Counted from the first letter of the stretch, positions 12,728 to 30,164 are shown. The stretch is DNA of 64,000 nt from Amoebidium appalachense (GCA_963693365.1 CAVNZM010000003.1:124001-188000); one strand, 5' to 3'. Translations and numbers: made by a program. The notes: a model not told the origin generated them from the letters alone.

Positions 12728-12854
12728 TCAGCGGCGTGTGGCACGTGCACGCCTGCTCCCTCCCCCTCCCCCTCCAACCCCGCCTCCGTGCCTCTTCATC
12801 TTGCGCCCTTTTTTGGGCAACTCCCAGGTCTCTTCGGCATCAAAAAAGATGTCG

Positions 12855-12920
<66 letters not shown>

Positions 12921-12931
12921 GGTGAGTGCAC
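12728..12931 (-). CDS. candidate 3' terminal exon of the coiled-coil gene
   Basis: Minus-strand frame ending at 12728 with a stop. After a (CA)n-derived His-Thr run it encodes DDIFFDAEETWELPKKGRK and a basic, Gly-rich tail. The acidic-then-basic composition is not repeat-derived, so this may be a real last exon for the gene at 13686-15469. The nearest AG upstream on the minus strand (GCACAG at about 12932-12937) lies beyond the (CA)n tract and its phase does not match the preceding exon. An exon boundary hidden by the repeat, or a mis-sized repeat, is possible. Low confidence. Confidence 0.3.
12857..12920. repeat. (TG)n microsatellite
   Basis: About 30 TG units directly abutting the candidate exon coding for DDIFFDAEE. 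Confidence 0.95.
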
Positions 12932-13252
12932 GTCTGTGCATGTGAGTGAGTGAGTGGGTGAGTAGAGGGGTGTGTGTGTGTGTGTGTGTTGTGGGAAAAT
13001 AGATCAATGCTGACGCTTATGAATAAGCACACATATGTGTCCCTTTCTTCTGTGCATGTGCCCCCCCCGCGCCCGTGCGGCTACCCAAATCTGTTCGTTC
13101 GCCTAGTACCCTGTGCGCGCGCGCGTGTGCACCAATGCCAGCAGGGAGATACCCGTCTCTCTCTCCCTGTGTGTCACAACACACCCCGTCCCATGTGTTT
13201 CTGATTTTCGTGTGCCCTGTATGCACGTGCATCCCACGTGGGTGTGTTCTGC

Positions 13253-13684
13253 ACGTGCACACTACGTGTGTGCGTGCACGTGCATACATCATGTGTATGC
13301 ACGTGCACACTACGTGTGTGTATGTGCACTTGCATGCTACGTGTGTGCACGTGCATACTACGTGTGTGCACATGCACGCTACGTGTGTGTGTGTGCACGT
13401 GCATGCTACGTGCGTGTGTGTGTGTGCACGTGCATGCTACGTGTGTGTGTGTGTGCACGTGCATGCTACGTGTGTGTGTGTGCACGTGCATGCTACGTGT
13501 ATGTGTGTGTGTGTGCACGTGCATGCTACGTGTGTGTGTGTGTGTGCACGTGCATGCTACGTGTGTGTGTGTGTGTGTGTGCACGTGCATGCTACGTGTG
13601 TGTGTGTGTGTGCACGTGCATGCTACGTGTGTGTGTGTGTGTGTGCACGTGCATGCTACGTGTGTGTGTGTGTGCACGTGCATA
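13253..13684. repeat. GTGCACGTGCATGCTACGTG minisatellite with variable TG spacer
   Basis: About 13-14 units each contain CACGTGCATGCTACGTG (the first few with CATAC or CACGC variants), separated by 0-10 TG units, so the period varies from about 24 to 40 bp. Every unit contains CACGTG palindromes. It lies immediately 3' of the donor at 13685, within an intron of the minus-strand coiled-coil gene. Confidence 0.9.
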
Positions 13685-13685
13685 C

Positions 13686-13786
13686 CTCCTCCTCCACCTG
13701 CACCTTCTCCACCACCTCCTCACTGGGCGGTGCCTCCAACACTCTCTGCATCATGCTGACGGCTGACTCGACACGTGTTACTGCAG

Positions 13787-13872
<86 letters not shown>

Positions 13873-15469
13873 AGGGGAAGGGATACGTTTGTCAGCATAC
13901 CTGAAACAGGAATAATGCAAGATGTCGGTTAAGCATTGCATCCACTCGGGCAAGTCAAAACCCGTTTATTTGCACGAATCAGTGACCACCTACCAACCAC
14001 ACTCCTCACAATGCATGCATAACCCTTCAGACACCTCAATATAAAACCGCAAGTCCCAATTCACTTGTCTGAAATGACGTCATGTGCTTCACAGACTCGT
14101 CCGCAGTCTTTTCACATATAGAAGTGGGAATTTGCACTATGTGATTAGCACGAGCTTATACAACACACCCTTCATAAAATTTACTATCTAATGCTAAGGG
14201 CATTATGGAATCATAAGAACCCCGGCCCCTTTTTTTTAATATTTTAGCACCATTTAATATCACGTGCACGTACCTCCAGCTCTGCCGTGTCAGTCCACAC
14301 CCTCCCCCGGCACACACTCTGCACCTTGTCCATCACCGCCTTTAGACTGGCCTCCGCCTCCAACCGCTCAAGACTGCTGCTGGGGCCAATCCTGTGTGGA
14401 TGTTAAAATTTATCATGTCAGTTTAAAATCTCAGTTATGGACCATTTCTCTATGCGGCTGAATATATTTCTGGAATGACACCTAACTACCCTCCTTCCTC
14501 CAGGACCGTTCACTCACGTCTATTGTTTGCCCCCCCCCCCCCCCCCACCCCCTCCCCGCAGGGGGCGGCCCTGGGGTGATTTCATGCACTACTCTTTCGG
14601 GTTTAGTGACCGTTAGATCGGCAGATTGGTTTCTAGTGTATGGGCAAATAAGCTGTTTGTTTTAGTTTCTAGTCATGCTCGTGTGTCAGGTACACGCATC
14701 TTTTGCTGCGTGTGATTGGCTACCCCCCCCCCCCCCCCCCAAAAAAAAAAAAAACAGAACAAAAAAAAAACAAACAAAAAAAGCAAAAACAAAAGCACAC
14801 ACACACACACTCTCTCTCTCTGTCTCTCCTCCCGCTGCCCACATACATGCCCACACACACCGCTACCACACCAACACAAACCCTGTCAACCCACGGAGAG
14901 AGAGAGAGAAAAGAGGGTGGTGGTGGTGGTGGTGGTGGGGGCGAGGGATGACAACAACCAACCCACCTTTCCATTGCGTTGATAGCAGGCAGCAGGCGCA
15001 CACACAGACTATCATGCCAGACAGCAGCCATGCTGTCTCGCTGGGCTAGCCGGGCCACATGGGTCGGGTCGGGTCGGGTCGGTGGGTGGCAGCCCGAATC
15101 GGTAGGGCACACAGGGCACTCACCATCGTGGAAGGGGGGCCTGGAGGGGCAGGGGGGGAAGGAGTGAGGAGGAAGGGGAGACATGTAGGTACATGTGTAT
15201 GAATGTATGTGCACGCACACACACACACACACACTGTAACACACACACACACACGTACACACGCACACACGCACGTACATGCACACGCACATTCAAGCAC
15301 ACACACACGCACACACACGTGCGCATGCCCACATGCACACACGAGGGAGAAAGAGTCTCTCATTTCATACCTAATACCTAAATCCTCACCGGAAGACCAG
15401 TGCAAAAGCGTCTATTGCGTGCGAGGGCCCGTGAATCAGCCCCACACCCATACGCGTTTGGCTTGCACA
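13686..15469 (-). CDS. unrecognised coiled-coil gene, four exons
   Basis: Exons in transcription order are 15390-15469, 14967-15140, 14274-14391 and 13686-13787. All junctions are GT-AG and agree in phase (2, 2, 0). The donors are GTGAGG, GTGGGT, GTACGT and GTATGC. An ATG at 15451 is the most likely start; an earlier exon near 15660-15690 is possible. The product begins with a hydrophobic stretch, then a [11 protein letters not shown] cluster that might bind metal, then heptad-like helices ([19 protein letters not shown] and [19 protein letters not shown]). The Pro-Thr-Arg-Asp run reflects a GGGTC repeat at 15058-15085. I do not recognise the family. The first exon starts about 320 bases downstream of the helicase stop at 15785, so the two genes are tightly spaced head to tail. 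A last exon may lie at 12728-12931. Confidence 0.5.
13791..13871. repeat. (TG)n followed by a ~52-base G-run
   Basis: TG repeat 13791-13819 runs directly into a G homopolymer. On the gene strand this is C-run then (CA)n, and it serves as the 3' end of the intron before the exon at 13686-13787. Confidence 0.95.
13954..14273. other. intron of the coiled-coil gene with complex sequence
   Basis: No repeat or ORF of note. It contains a perfect CRE palindrome TGACGTCA at 14075-14082 and an AT-rich segment around 14229-14260. Confidence 0.4.
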
Positions 15470-15784
15470 CTGCCTCCCTCCCCCCCCCCCCCCCTTCCCC
15501 CCCCCCCCCAAAAAAAAAAAAAACACAAAACAAAATGTGAAGTTGATTTGCCCCATCCCCCACCCCCACCTCCTCTCTGTCCGCCCTCTCCCATCCCTCT
15601 ATCTTTCCCTTATCCCCCCTCCCCCCGAACCCCAATCATTATATCGTCACGATAAGCAAGCACAAGCAGCCCAGCCATGACTGTACAAACCCAATTGGGG
15701 TAGGAAGGCGCGGGAGGGGGGGAGGGGGGAGGACAAGAGGGCGGTAGGGAGGGAGGGGGCGGGGGGGGGGGAGGGGGGGGGCTC

Positions 15785-16017
15785 TTAATCGTACAGGTCT
15801 CTCGGCAGCATTGACTGCAGGGCCTGTATGACGACATTCTCGCTTGGGGCCTGTTCGGTCACCCCCTTGTCCCTGTGTCGCACTGTCCTGACCCTGTTCC
15901 ACCACATTTGGATCTTATGTGCGGCCATGGGTTCTTGTGAGGGGATGCTGCTGCTTGGCGCTGCTTCGGTGCTTGCTCCCAGACCACCTTGAATGTCGTG
16001 CGGCTGTGTGTGTGTAC

Positions 16018-16068
<51 letters not shown>

Positions 16069-16079
16069 TGGGCAGCCCG

Positions 16080-16110
<31 letters not shown>

Positions 16111-16304
16111 TGCGGAAGAGGGAGCGGGGGTTAGAGGCGAAAACAGTTTGAGTGAAGACATAGATAATGACCTAACCCTCATCTCCCCAGCACACCAACA
16201 TCCCCAAAACCAAACACATTCCAACAATTTTCGCTACAGTCGAAACAACAAAACCAACAAAAGACCTCACCAACTTATCAAGCCTCACACCACCACACAT
16301 ATTT

Positions 16305-16350
<46 letters not shown>

Positions 16351-16678
16351 AAAAAAAAGAAAAAAGAAAAAGAGAAAAGCAAAGAGCAGAAAAGTGACGG
16401 AAAAGAGATGGAAAAAAAAAAAAAAAAAAAGAAAAAGAAAAGAAAAGAAAGAAATAGAAAAAGACCAAAAGAAAAAAAAAACGAGAAAAAACACCCCACA
16501 CACCCTCTCCGTCTGGCGCGCCGACTCATTCACCTCGCTGGTGACAGCCAACCTGCTGAGACTGAACGGGGCCTTCTGATTGGTGTATTCCTCACTGTGG
16601 AATGTGCTGCCGCGCCAATGGAGCTCCATCCCCTTGTCCTGGACTACAGCTAGAAGCGGAGTCAGGGGTATCTGCGGC

Positions 16679-16777
<99 letters not shown>

Positions 16778-17206
16778 ATGCATGTAGGTGCCCTATATGC
16801 AGGACGAGCACGGTGAAAGTAGAAAGCGGGAGATATAGTGTCAGTTCCATTTGTGGGCGCACATATCCACTCCCGTTTGTTGCCCAAAAGTCATGTATGA
16901 TTAAGGTCCCTGTCGAAAACCACATACTAAGATCTATGACATTGGAAGCCCCCCCCTTCCTCCCTTCTTCCCCCCCACGCCACCATTACCATGCACCAGG
17001 GTAGTGTCTTCCAACCCCACAGCACCCACTACTCTTTCTCCAAACAAACCATCACAATCACTCGTACAAAAAATCAACGTCTTGCCCCCCCCCCCCCCCC
17101 CCCCCCCTCTCCCGCCTCCCCCGGGTAGACAAACACACACATTATGGGCCCCGGTAACATGCACACACACGTATATACATGCTCTCACTGACACCCTCAC
17201 ACATAC

Positions 17207-17258
<52 letters not shown>

Positions 17259-17533
17259 ACCTACACAAGGAACCCACCTGTAGCTTCCCTATCCACACAC
17301 AACGGGATCCTTCTGGAATATGCCACGGCCAGATCAAACCCATAATTGGCAAGACTGCCCGGCAGAGACACGCTCCTGCCTGCCCCCCACAACACCGCAC
17401 CCAAAATCGCTGCACGTGCAAGTAGCTGGGAGGTGGGTGATTCCTTGAGGGATGATTCGATGGTGGTGTGGATGACGTCAGGCAGCCAGTCCAGGTGGAG
17501 GTGGTGGTCGGTGGGGTCACAACACTCGCGGCA
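15785..17533 (-). CDS. TRANK1-like helicase gene, 3' terminal exons
   Basis: Exons in transcription order are 17278-17533, 16504-16679 and 15785-16003. The junctions are phase-consistent (phase 1, then 0). The last exon ends in LPRDLYD and a TAA at 15785-15787, which fixes the end of the gene. The first exon is helical and hydrophobic (LDWLPDVIHTTIESSLKES; LLARAAILGAVLWGAG). The last holds AHKIQMWWNRVRTVRHR, an IQ-like basic amphipathic segment that could bind calmodulin; TRANK1 family members also end in basic helices. The acceptors of the last two exons abut (CA)n tracts on the gene strand. Coding status rests on phase agreement and non-repetitive composition. Confidence 0.7.
16681..16776. 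repeat. (TG)48 microsatellite at a splice acceptor
   Basis: A pure TG tract (CA on the gene strand) ends at the AG acceptor of the exon 16504-16679. Confidence 0.98.
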
Positions 17534-17550
17534 CTGTGTACGTGGATGTG

Positions 17551-17551
17551 G

Positions 17552-17628
<77 letters not shown>

Positions 17629-17749
17629 GGGGGGGGTGAGTGTGTGTGGGTGAGTGAGTGAGTGAGTGATTGAGTGAGTAAGTGAGTGAGTGAGTGTGTT
17701 TGTGTATGTGAGTGTGAGTGAGTGAGTGAGTGAGTGAGTGAGTGAGTGA

Positions 17750-17820
<71 letters not shown>

Positions 17821-18020
17821 GGTGAGTGTGTGTGGGTGAGTGAGTGAGTGAGTGATTGAGTGAGTGAGTGTGTGTGTGTTTGTCTGAGTGAGTGTGAGTA
17901 AGTGAGTGAGTGAGTGAGGTGTGTGTGTGTGTGTGTGTGGGTGAGTGAGTGAGTGAGTGATTGAGTGAGTGAGTGTGTGTGTGTGTGTGTTTGTGTATGT
18001 GAGTGTGAGTGAGTGAGTGA

Positions 18021-18054
<34 letters not shown>
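17551..18054. repeat. (TG)n / (GAGT)n / poly-G compound repeat
   Basis: TG tract 17551-17611, a G-run to about 17636, then alternating blocks of GAGT tetranucleotides and TG dinucleotides up to 18054. The block 'TGTGGGTGAGTGAGTGAGTGAGTGATTGAGTGAG' recurs three times (about 17645, 17830 and 17935), so the region also has a larger internal repeat. It lies in an intron. Confidence 0.9.
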
Positions 18055-18057
<3 letters not shown>

Positions 18058-18401
18058 TTTTGTGTGTTTGTGCGCATGTAGGTTTAATTGCAATTACCAT
18101 GCCTAACGGTCATAAGCGATAAGGTGTGTGTCATGATGTGACATCAAGGTATGCTCCTAACTACTGACTATGCATCACACGGAATAAAGACACGGGCTCA
18201 CCGTGGTAGAGCCAAGCCTCCTATATTATTCACAGACACGTTGGGAATATCCTCGTGACGACATGTTGCTTTAACCGACAGGTTATCTAGTGTAAAGCTT
18301 GTGTGCGTGTGTGTGTGCGTGTGTGTGTATGTATGTCTTTGTGTATGTGTTTGTGTATGTGTGTGTGTGTGTGTGTGTGTTTTCGGGGTGGGAGGGTCTC
18401 T

Positions 18402-18467
<66 letters not shown>

Positions 18468-18682
18468 AGGGAGGGATAATAGGGGACACGTACGACCAGG
18501 GACCTCTCGACAGGGGCCCACTTCCACCCCCTTCCACCCGCATCCGCACTGCCACCCAGGCATGATGCATTTGCCATTACCACGTGTTTCACCCACGTGG
18601 CAGGCACCCACAGTCTCCGGTCACCAGAACTTTCCGCCCTTCCCGTCCTCCCCCCAAACAATCCCATCAGGCTCACACACAC

Positions 18683-19098
18683 CGCAAATTCACATGCAGA
18701 AAGCGCGTCAGCCAATGGAACACGGCCAAAATCAGCAGTCGGGTAGTAGTAGAGCCAATCAAGAAGGTAGTGGGTGGCACTGGCGAGCCGGCCGCGTTTA
18801 CGCATCTGCGCCGCAATCGCGAGTAATCGGGGAAGAGGTTGGCGATCGATCTCCGAATATTTGCTGGTGTAGTAGGTTGTGGCGCGATGGCGCGAACACG
18901 CGGTGGCGATCAAGTCCATGAGTTGGGTGGGGGGGCATCCGCTGGTGCTGAAAATTCGGTACAAGACCACGGCGAAATTTGGGTCGTTGGCGTGGCGGGG
19001 GTTCTTTGCAAGCCCATCGACTAGGAAGGATTTTGTTGCCCGGAACATGTAGTCTCCAAGGGTGGCACCGATGTGTTCGGGTACGTAGGTGCAAAAGT
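18683..19098 (-). CDS. TRANK1-like helicase gene, C-terminal helical exon
   Basis: The acceptor at 19099-19100 follows a long C-run on the gene strand. The exon enters in phase 1 and supplies a helical, tyrosine-rich segment (for example FRATKSFLVDGLAKNPRHA and SATHYLLDWLYYYPTADFG). The favoured 3' end is the GTGTGT donor at 18681-18682, phase 0, which matches the next exon at 17278-17533. The frame stays open to about 18491, where a GTACGT donor would give a longer exon, so the 3' boundary is uncertain. An extra exon at 18202-18297 was considered but breaks the phase. Confidence 0.65.
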
Positions 19099-19119
19099 CT
19101 GGGGGGGGGAAAGGGGGGG

Positions 19120-19151
<32 letters not shown>

Positions 19152-19542
19152 AGAGGGAAGGAAGGGAGGGGAGGCGGGGGGAAGGGGTTGTAAGCATGGT
19201 GTGAAAATCACGAGGTAAAAGATATACATGGTGGGTATCGAACATCAGATCGATACAAAGAGAACACCAGAAAGCACATCATGTGAAGCGTAAGGGGTTA
19301 CCCTCAGAGGGTGGTAGGTTACCCACATGCGGGTGTAAAGGGGAGTGGGATTGGAGCAATGCAAATGCGACAGGACCTATGGCATGGTGAAAAAACGGAA
19401 ACTGACCCTTCCACCCCTCCACGAGGACTGAGAGGGAGGGGGGGGAGGGGGGATGGGCGGAGGGCAAAGGGGAGGAGATTGGGTGGGAAGGACAGGCAGG
19501 AGGGTAGAGAGGGGCCAAAAGACTGTGTGCATGTGACAACCT

Positions 19543-20515
<973 letters not shown>

Positions 20516-20565
20516 CCTCCTTCTCTTCGAATCCCCCCCCCCCCCCCCCCCCCCAAACCACCTAC

Positions 20566-24786
<4,221 letters not shown>

Positions 24787-24834
24787 CTGGGGGGGAGAGA
24801 GGGGGGTGAATGGGGGTGGGGGGTGGGGAGGGGT

Positions 24835-24868
<34 letters not shown>

Positions 24869-25093
24869 ATGAGCAAGAAAACCTCAGGATGTGATAGAGG
24901 GAAGTGTGTGCTGAGACGAGAATGCACGAGCAGCATGTGGATTGGTGCAGACAGTGACACACGTGCAAGCGTGACAGACAACAAAAAAGGGCACAACTGA
25001 CAAACCGTGCACCATTCACACACACAGGCTCGTGCGCGTGCTCACACTCACACATGTACATAAAAGCGTGCGTGCGCGCACACAGCACACTCA

Positions 25094-25137
<44 letters not shown>

Positions 25138-25288
25138 ACCACACACACACACACACACCCACCCACTCAACTATACCCACACCCACACACACCTACCCAC
25201 CTACGCCCCAACCCACATTCATCCACCCATCCACCCCCAGCCCCCCCCCCCCCCCCCCCCCCCTCCACACACCCACACACACATATAC

Positions 25289-25491
25289 CTGTGCATCTGT
25301 TGAAGGCAGCATTTTGACAAATTTCATGAGCCCCCCCATGTCCCTCCTGTCCTTCATCCTCACGGCCATCATCTCAACGAGTCGGGTCAATCCCTGGCCC
25401 GGTGGGGGGGTGAATTCGGGTCGACGGGTCACAAGGTCGATGCATTGGTCGTAGTGCTTGGCGGCATACAGGCGGGTGAACGCCTCAGAGA

Positions 25492-25577
<86 letters not shown>

Positions 25578-26235
25578 TGTGTGTTAACTATTGACAATTC
25601 CGTTGACTGCATGCCCTTTTGCGAATCTGCCCCCTTCACCCCCACCCCAACCTCATCCCATACCCACCCCCTATCCCCCCTCCCCCACACCCCGTCCCCA
25701 TCCACCCTCCCCAAAAACAAATCACACAACCTTTCTGCACCTTTTATTACCCCTCCTACCGTGCCCCCCACCTTCTCTATCGCCCCCTCCGCCCCCCTCC
25801 TCCCCCCCTTCCCCCCCAGCCTTTCCCCTGTCCATCCTCCCTCCCCGTACCTCCCCCCTCTCAACCCTGTGACACCACATCATACCGCAGGTTCCTTTGC
25901 CACCCTTTTATTAAACGTTCTTTCCTCACCTGGCCCATATCCTCCAACAGTCGTGCAGCCCCCACCGCATCCCCCTTCTTAGCCAGACAGCGCACAGCCC
26001 TGATTGGCTGGTTGAGTGCCCGGTAGACCTCAGCAGCCAATGAATACTCCCCCGCACTGTACAGGCACCTACCAACACCCTCCCACTCTCCAGTGACTGA
26101 GAGGTGCTCTGCTGCATCGATCAGGTGCTGTTTGCGCTCCTGTGAAGGGGGTGTGGGGCGGGGGGGGGGGGGAAGGAGGAGGGAGGAGGGGGGAGAGGGG
26201 GGTGGGGGGGGAGGGGGGAAAGGGACGTCGGGTGT

Positions 26236-26281
<46 letters not shown>

Positions 26282-26927
26282 GGGGAGGTATGTTAGAAAT
26301 GAGAAGTGGAGGGGACGGGGGGTGGGGGGTATGTTTGTAAAGAAGGTGGGGTGAGGAGTGGGGTAGGGGGGAGGGGGGAGGGGGGTGTATAACATGAGTA
26401 TTTCCTCCTAATAGAGCTGGGGAAAGTGGGGAAGTGTAAGAGATTAGAATGTGGACCATATTTGTTTTTCTTTTTCTTCATTTTTTTTTTTGGTGGAGGG
26501 CGCCCGTTGTGGGGGGGGGGGGGGGGGGGGGGGGGAGGCAGGTATTTGAATGGCGCCACAAAGAACGAATGCATGGGTGTGTGCTGGTGAGCATGGTTGC
26601 ATTCAATCATCGACACACCAGACCCCCTTGTTTTGCATTGTGCTAGCCCACAACCGTCAAACACCCTTTGTATTATCCTTGGGGCGCGCGCCCCCCCCCC
26701 CCCCCCCCCCCCCCCCCCTTCCTTCCCCCCTCCGCCCTCCCCCCCCCCCTCCCCCCTCCCCCCTCTCCCCCTCCTGCCCACCCATCCCACCTCTCTCCCA
26801 GCCCGCCTGCTCTCTTCTTTTCCACAACATCAAACACCCTTTGAATTTTCCTTCCCCCCCCCCCCCCCCCCCCCCCCCCTCCCTCCCCATCCTCACCACC
26901 ACCACCCCATTTGCCCATTTGCCCATT

Positions 26928-26968
<41 letters not shown>

Positions 26969-27312
26969 AACCCACTCCACCTCCCTCCCAGCCCGCCCAC
27001 CCTCTCCTTTTCTTCTGTTTTTGTGCTTCATGTTCTATGGGTTCTAACATGCACTAATGTTACTCCCCCCCCCAAAATCCCACACCCCACCTGCACCCTG
27101 CTGGACTCCATAGCCCTATGCAGCAGATATCTGGCCATTGCCCCCGCCTCCTCCCTCGCATCCCCACTGTTTCTGAAGCACTGCGCTGCCAGCTTGAAGC
27201 ATCCATTGGCCTGCAGGTTGTGGCCTCTCTCTCTCCACTGGGCTGCACTACTCCCCATGGCCAAACGACCTACCTCCCCCTTGCTAATAACGGACACCTT
27301 GCTTGCTAGATC
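25289..27312 (-). CDS. TRANK1-like helicase gene, TPR-like exons after the helicase core
   Basis: Exons in transcription order are 27091-27312, 25930-26139 and 25289-25492, all phase 0 (74, 70 and 68 codons). Each carries helix-turn-helix repeats of TPR type: CFKLAAQCFRNSGDAREEAG; YSAGEYSLAAEVYRALNQP; TRLYAAKHYDQCIDLVTRRP. Paired helices with conserved Ala and Gly positions match the post-helicase TPR-like region of the TRANK1 family, which probably acts in protein interactions. The acceptor of exon 25289-25492 ends a (CA)n tract on the gene strand. Confidence 0.8.
25497..25573. repeat. (TG)n microsatellite at a splice acceptor
   Basis: A pure TG run (CA on the gene strand) immediately precedes the AG acceptor of exon 25289-25492. 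Confidence 0.97.
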
Positions 27313-27313
27313 C

Positions 27314-27934
27314 TGTGAGGGGAGAGATGGGAGGGAGGGAGGGAGGAAAGGAGGGAGGGAAGGAGGTAGGGAGTGAGGAGGGGAGGGAGAGAGGGTTCGT
27401 GTGAGGGGGAGGGTGGATGGAGGAAGGGGGAGAGGGAGGGAGGGAGGGGAGGGGTGAGGGGGGAGAGGGAGGGGAGGGTAGTTAGAAGGATATTGTGGTG
27501 TTGGTGGTGGTGGGGGTGGTGAGGCGGGGGAGGAGAGAGGGGGGGCGGGGGGGGGGGGGGGGGGGGGGGGGGTATGATGGTAAACAGTGGTTATCCGTAA
27601 AGCTAATGTACCATCCTCAAACCCATAAGGGCTTTAACAACCATCTTTGAACCTATGTCTTGACATTGGTAAAATATACATTTTCAAAATTTCCCTTCAA
27701 ACACTTTCAATAATTAATGAAAATAAAAATTACATTCATTGATAAAACATACAACTGGGCTAGGTGGCCACTCGGCAGATAGAATCTGACTAGGGTCAAA
27801 TATTCTGCTCCCCACACAAATTTACAGCCCGTTTATCAAGAACACCAACACATATTCGACCGAACACCCATAACCCCCCCCCCCCCCCCCCCCCCCCATT
27901 GATGCAATATCAGACATGACATTAGTCACATTAC
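27314..27934. other. intron of the helicase gene
   Basis: Purine-rich GGGA repeats (27324-27480), a G-run (27546-27571), an AT-rich segment (27600-27780) and a C-run at 27873-27897. No coding signal is seen. Confidence 0.6.
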
Positions 27935-28315
27935 CTGAGCAAGCAGATAATGGAACATGGGCCTCCTCTTCCCTTCATCCTGGTCATAAATCACCAACTG
28001 CACACGGGCACGCGTTATGGACGTGTACAAATGCTTCAACTCTTCGCACAAGATCTGGTGCCTTCTGTCGTCAAATTCCAACGGTCTCGGCCAATCATTT
28101 CCCTCCCCTTGAGGCGGTGCATATTCCTTCTTGTTCTCTCGTAGGTACTGAGTCACGAGCCTCCATTCCTCTGTGCACGGACTGTCATGGAAGAAATTCC
28201 AAAGGAATACGTCATCAAATTCCAAGCCCTTTGCCTCGAAGACTGTCATCACCAGGGCACCGTCGAATTCTTCTGGGAGCTCGTCTTTGGCCTCTTGAGT
28301 GCGGACAATGATCAC
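27935..28315 (-). CDS. TRANK1-like helicase exon with UvrD motifs V and VI
   Basis: A 127-codon phase-0 exon encoding the C-terminal end of the superfamily 1 helicase core. VMTVFEAKGLEFDDVFLWNF is motif V, and LKHLYTSITRARVQLVIYD is motif VI with the arginine finger in the TRAR element. The EAKGLEFDDV form and the NFF segment after it are characteristic of TRANK1 proteins rather than bacterial UvrD or PcrA. It starts at VIIVRTQEAKDELPE, matching the family segment after the GAHQ motif in the preceding exon. Assignment to the family is firm; the biological role is unknown. Confidence 0.92.
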
Positions 28316-28323
28316 CTGTATAC

Positions 28324-28327
28324 GTGT

Positions 28328-28358
<31 letters not shown>

Positions 28359-28542
28359 GGGTGGGTGGGTGGGGGGAGGGGATAAAAGGGGAGGACGGGG
28401 AGGGGGGAGGGGGGAAGGGGGGAATGGGGAGGGGGAGGGGGACGGGGTGGGAGGGGGGGAAGAGGGGGCGGGGAGGGGGTGTGTGTGTGTGTGTGTGTGT
28501 GTATGGATGCGTGCAACATCAACTGGTCACAGGCATATTCAG

Positions 28543-28583
<41 letters not shown>

Positions 28584-28628
28584 CGGGCCAAAAAAAATAA
28601 TTAGAAAGAAAGAAAGAAAGAAAGAAAG

Positions 28629-28703
<75 letters not shown>

Positions 28704-28760
28704 CCTCCTTCTCTCCCCCAACCATGGACTCTATTCTTCACCCAACCGAGGTCCCCTCCC
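28324..28760. repeat. G-run, GGGA-rich, C-run and (CA)n repeats in an intron
   Basis: TG/G-run 28325-28361, GGGGA-rich DNA to 28478, TG units, a C-run at 28542-28582, (GAAA)n at 28605-28629 and (CA)n at 28630-28702. Confidence 0.9.
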
Positions 28761-29167
28761 CCAATGTTTACACGGCTGAACTCAGCAAGGAGAATGCATG
28801 CTTTTGCATGGGCACCAATCACTAGGACCAAATAGCCCTCAAAGACCTACAACTTTCGTGCAGTACACAAAACACATCCACATATGTAAAAAGTGAAGAC
28901 GGACCTCACAAAATAAAAACAAAGTCTAAAAGGTTGTTTGTATATCTATACGGTATGCTAGAGTTCCTAAACGTCGCAACATATCACAACAACCATTCGG
29001 TTTTTCCTCTAAATACCAATTGATCACGTGTTAGACTTTCCATTACATTATACAATGAGAAGATGGTATGAGTCAACAACATCAGGCAACACATCAGCGA
29101 CGACCATACATGGAAGTATACATCTAACACGCTATTGGCCGCCCAGACCCACCATCCAATCACATAC

Positions 29168-30164
29168 CTGGTGGGCGCCAAACTCGATCATTGATTGGTC
29201 CTTTCTTGTGCCCACCAGCAGCACACACAGATCATCGGTGGTGGTCTCAGACAGGAGGATGGGCTTGGGCCCTGCAAAATAGCCCTGCTCCCTGGATATG
29301 CACGGGTTATATGTCAAATTTCATTATATAAAAGAATGCATGATAAATGCATGCTACAAATCAGATTTCCACATATCCGGAAAGACACTACACGTCGCTT
29401 GTCCACATATCCAGAATGCGTGCTACACGTCAGATCTTGGCTTTTTACGAATACATTTTCTGCACATCAAAAATGCATGTCAAATATCAAATCTCCGTAT
29501 GTGACGCATGACTGTTGTTCCACCGGCAAAAAAGGGAGCCGACACTTCTTCCGAAAAGAGCAAACACAACCCACATCACGCAAATGTGTGAAAAGGATTT
29601 GTGGTGGTTTCGGCGGCAGTGGTCGTGGTTGGGACTGTAGGAGAGGGGGAGGGGGTGGGGGGGAAGGAAGGAGGGGGCACAAGCATTGCTTTGGTTGACA
29701 CAGTTTAAAATGCACCTGAGTATGTGTGTGTGTGGGGAGAGGGTGGGAGGGGGATGGGTGGAGGGGAAGGGGGAAGGAAAGGGATGTGGTTACCTAGCAA
29801 GTTTGTCGACGGATGCAGGGAAGTAGTGACACAGCAATTCCACGACAGCATTGGCACACTGCAGCACCCCATTGTGGCTGCGATAGTTCACACTCAGTTG
29901 GCTCACCTCGGGCACACGAACCTCAACACCCCTCCCTCCATACACACCACCACTACCATCTCTCTCTTCACTCCCTTCTTCGTCGTGTTTTTCTCCTTCC
30001 TCTCCCTCCGCTTGTTCGGTTTGTGTTGGTGGTGGTGGGGTAGAGAGAACAACAGAGGAGTCGAGTGCAGCCATGAGCTGTGTGGCCTCCCTCATGAGGG
30101 ATAGCAGGTGGGCCAGGGTGTCTTGGTCGACTACATAGTCTCGCATGTCTTCAACTGCTGATAC
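29168..30164 (-). CDS. TRANK1-like helicase exons with motif IV
   Basis: Exons 29794-30164 and 29168-29291 join in phase 2. The first carries QLSVNYRSHNGVLQCANAVV, the superfamily 1 motif IV/YRSH element that contacts nucleotide and DNA, then LLCHYFPASVDKLAR, a TRANK1-family signature. The second gives GYFAGPKPILLSETTTDDL and ends SMIEFGAHQ, again matching the family (GPKP...L.E..., IEFGAHQV). An acidic low-complexity insert (EGEEGEKHDEEGSEERDGSG) lies before motif IV and is probably a disordered loop. Splice phases agree with the neighbouring exons on both sides. Confidence 0.92.

Noticed and set aside
13017-13683. Minus-strand frames rich in His-Thr-Val-Ala-Cys repeats
   Set aside because: They are translations of the CACGTG minisatellite.
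18202-18297. Possible extra helicase exon (FTLDNLSVKATCRHEDIPNV) with a GTGAGC donor
   Set aside because: It leaves in phase 2, but the next good exon (17278-17533) needs phase 0, and no acceptor lets it join the preceding exon in frame.
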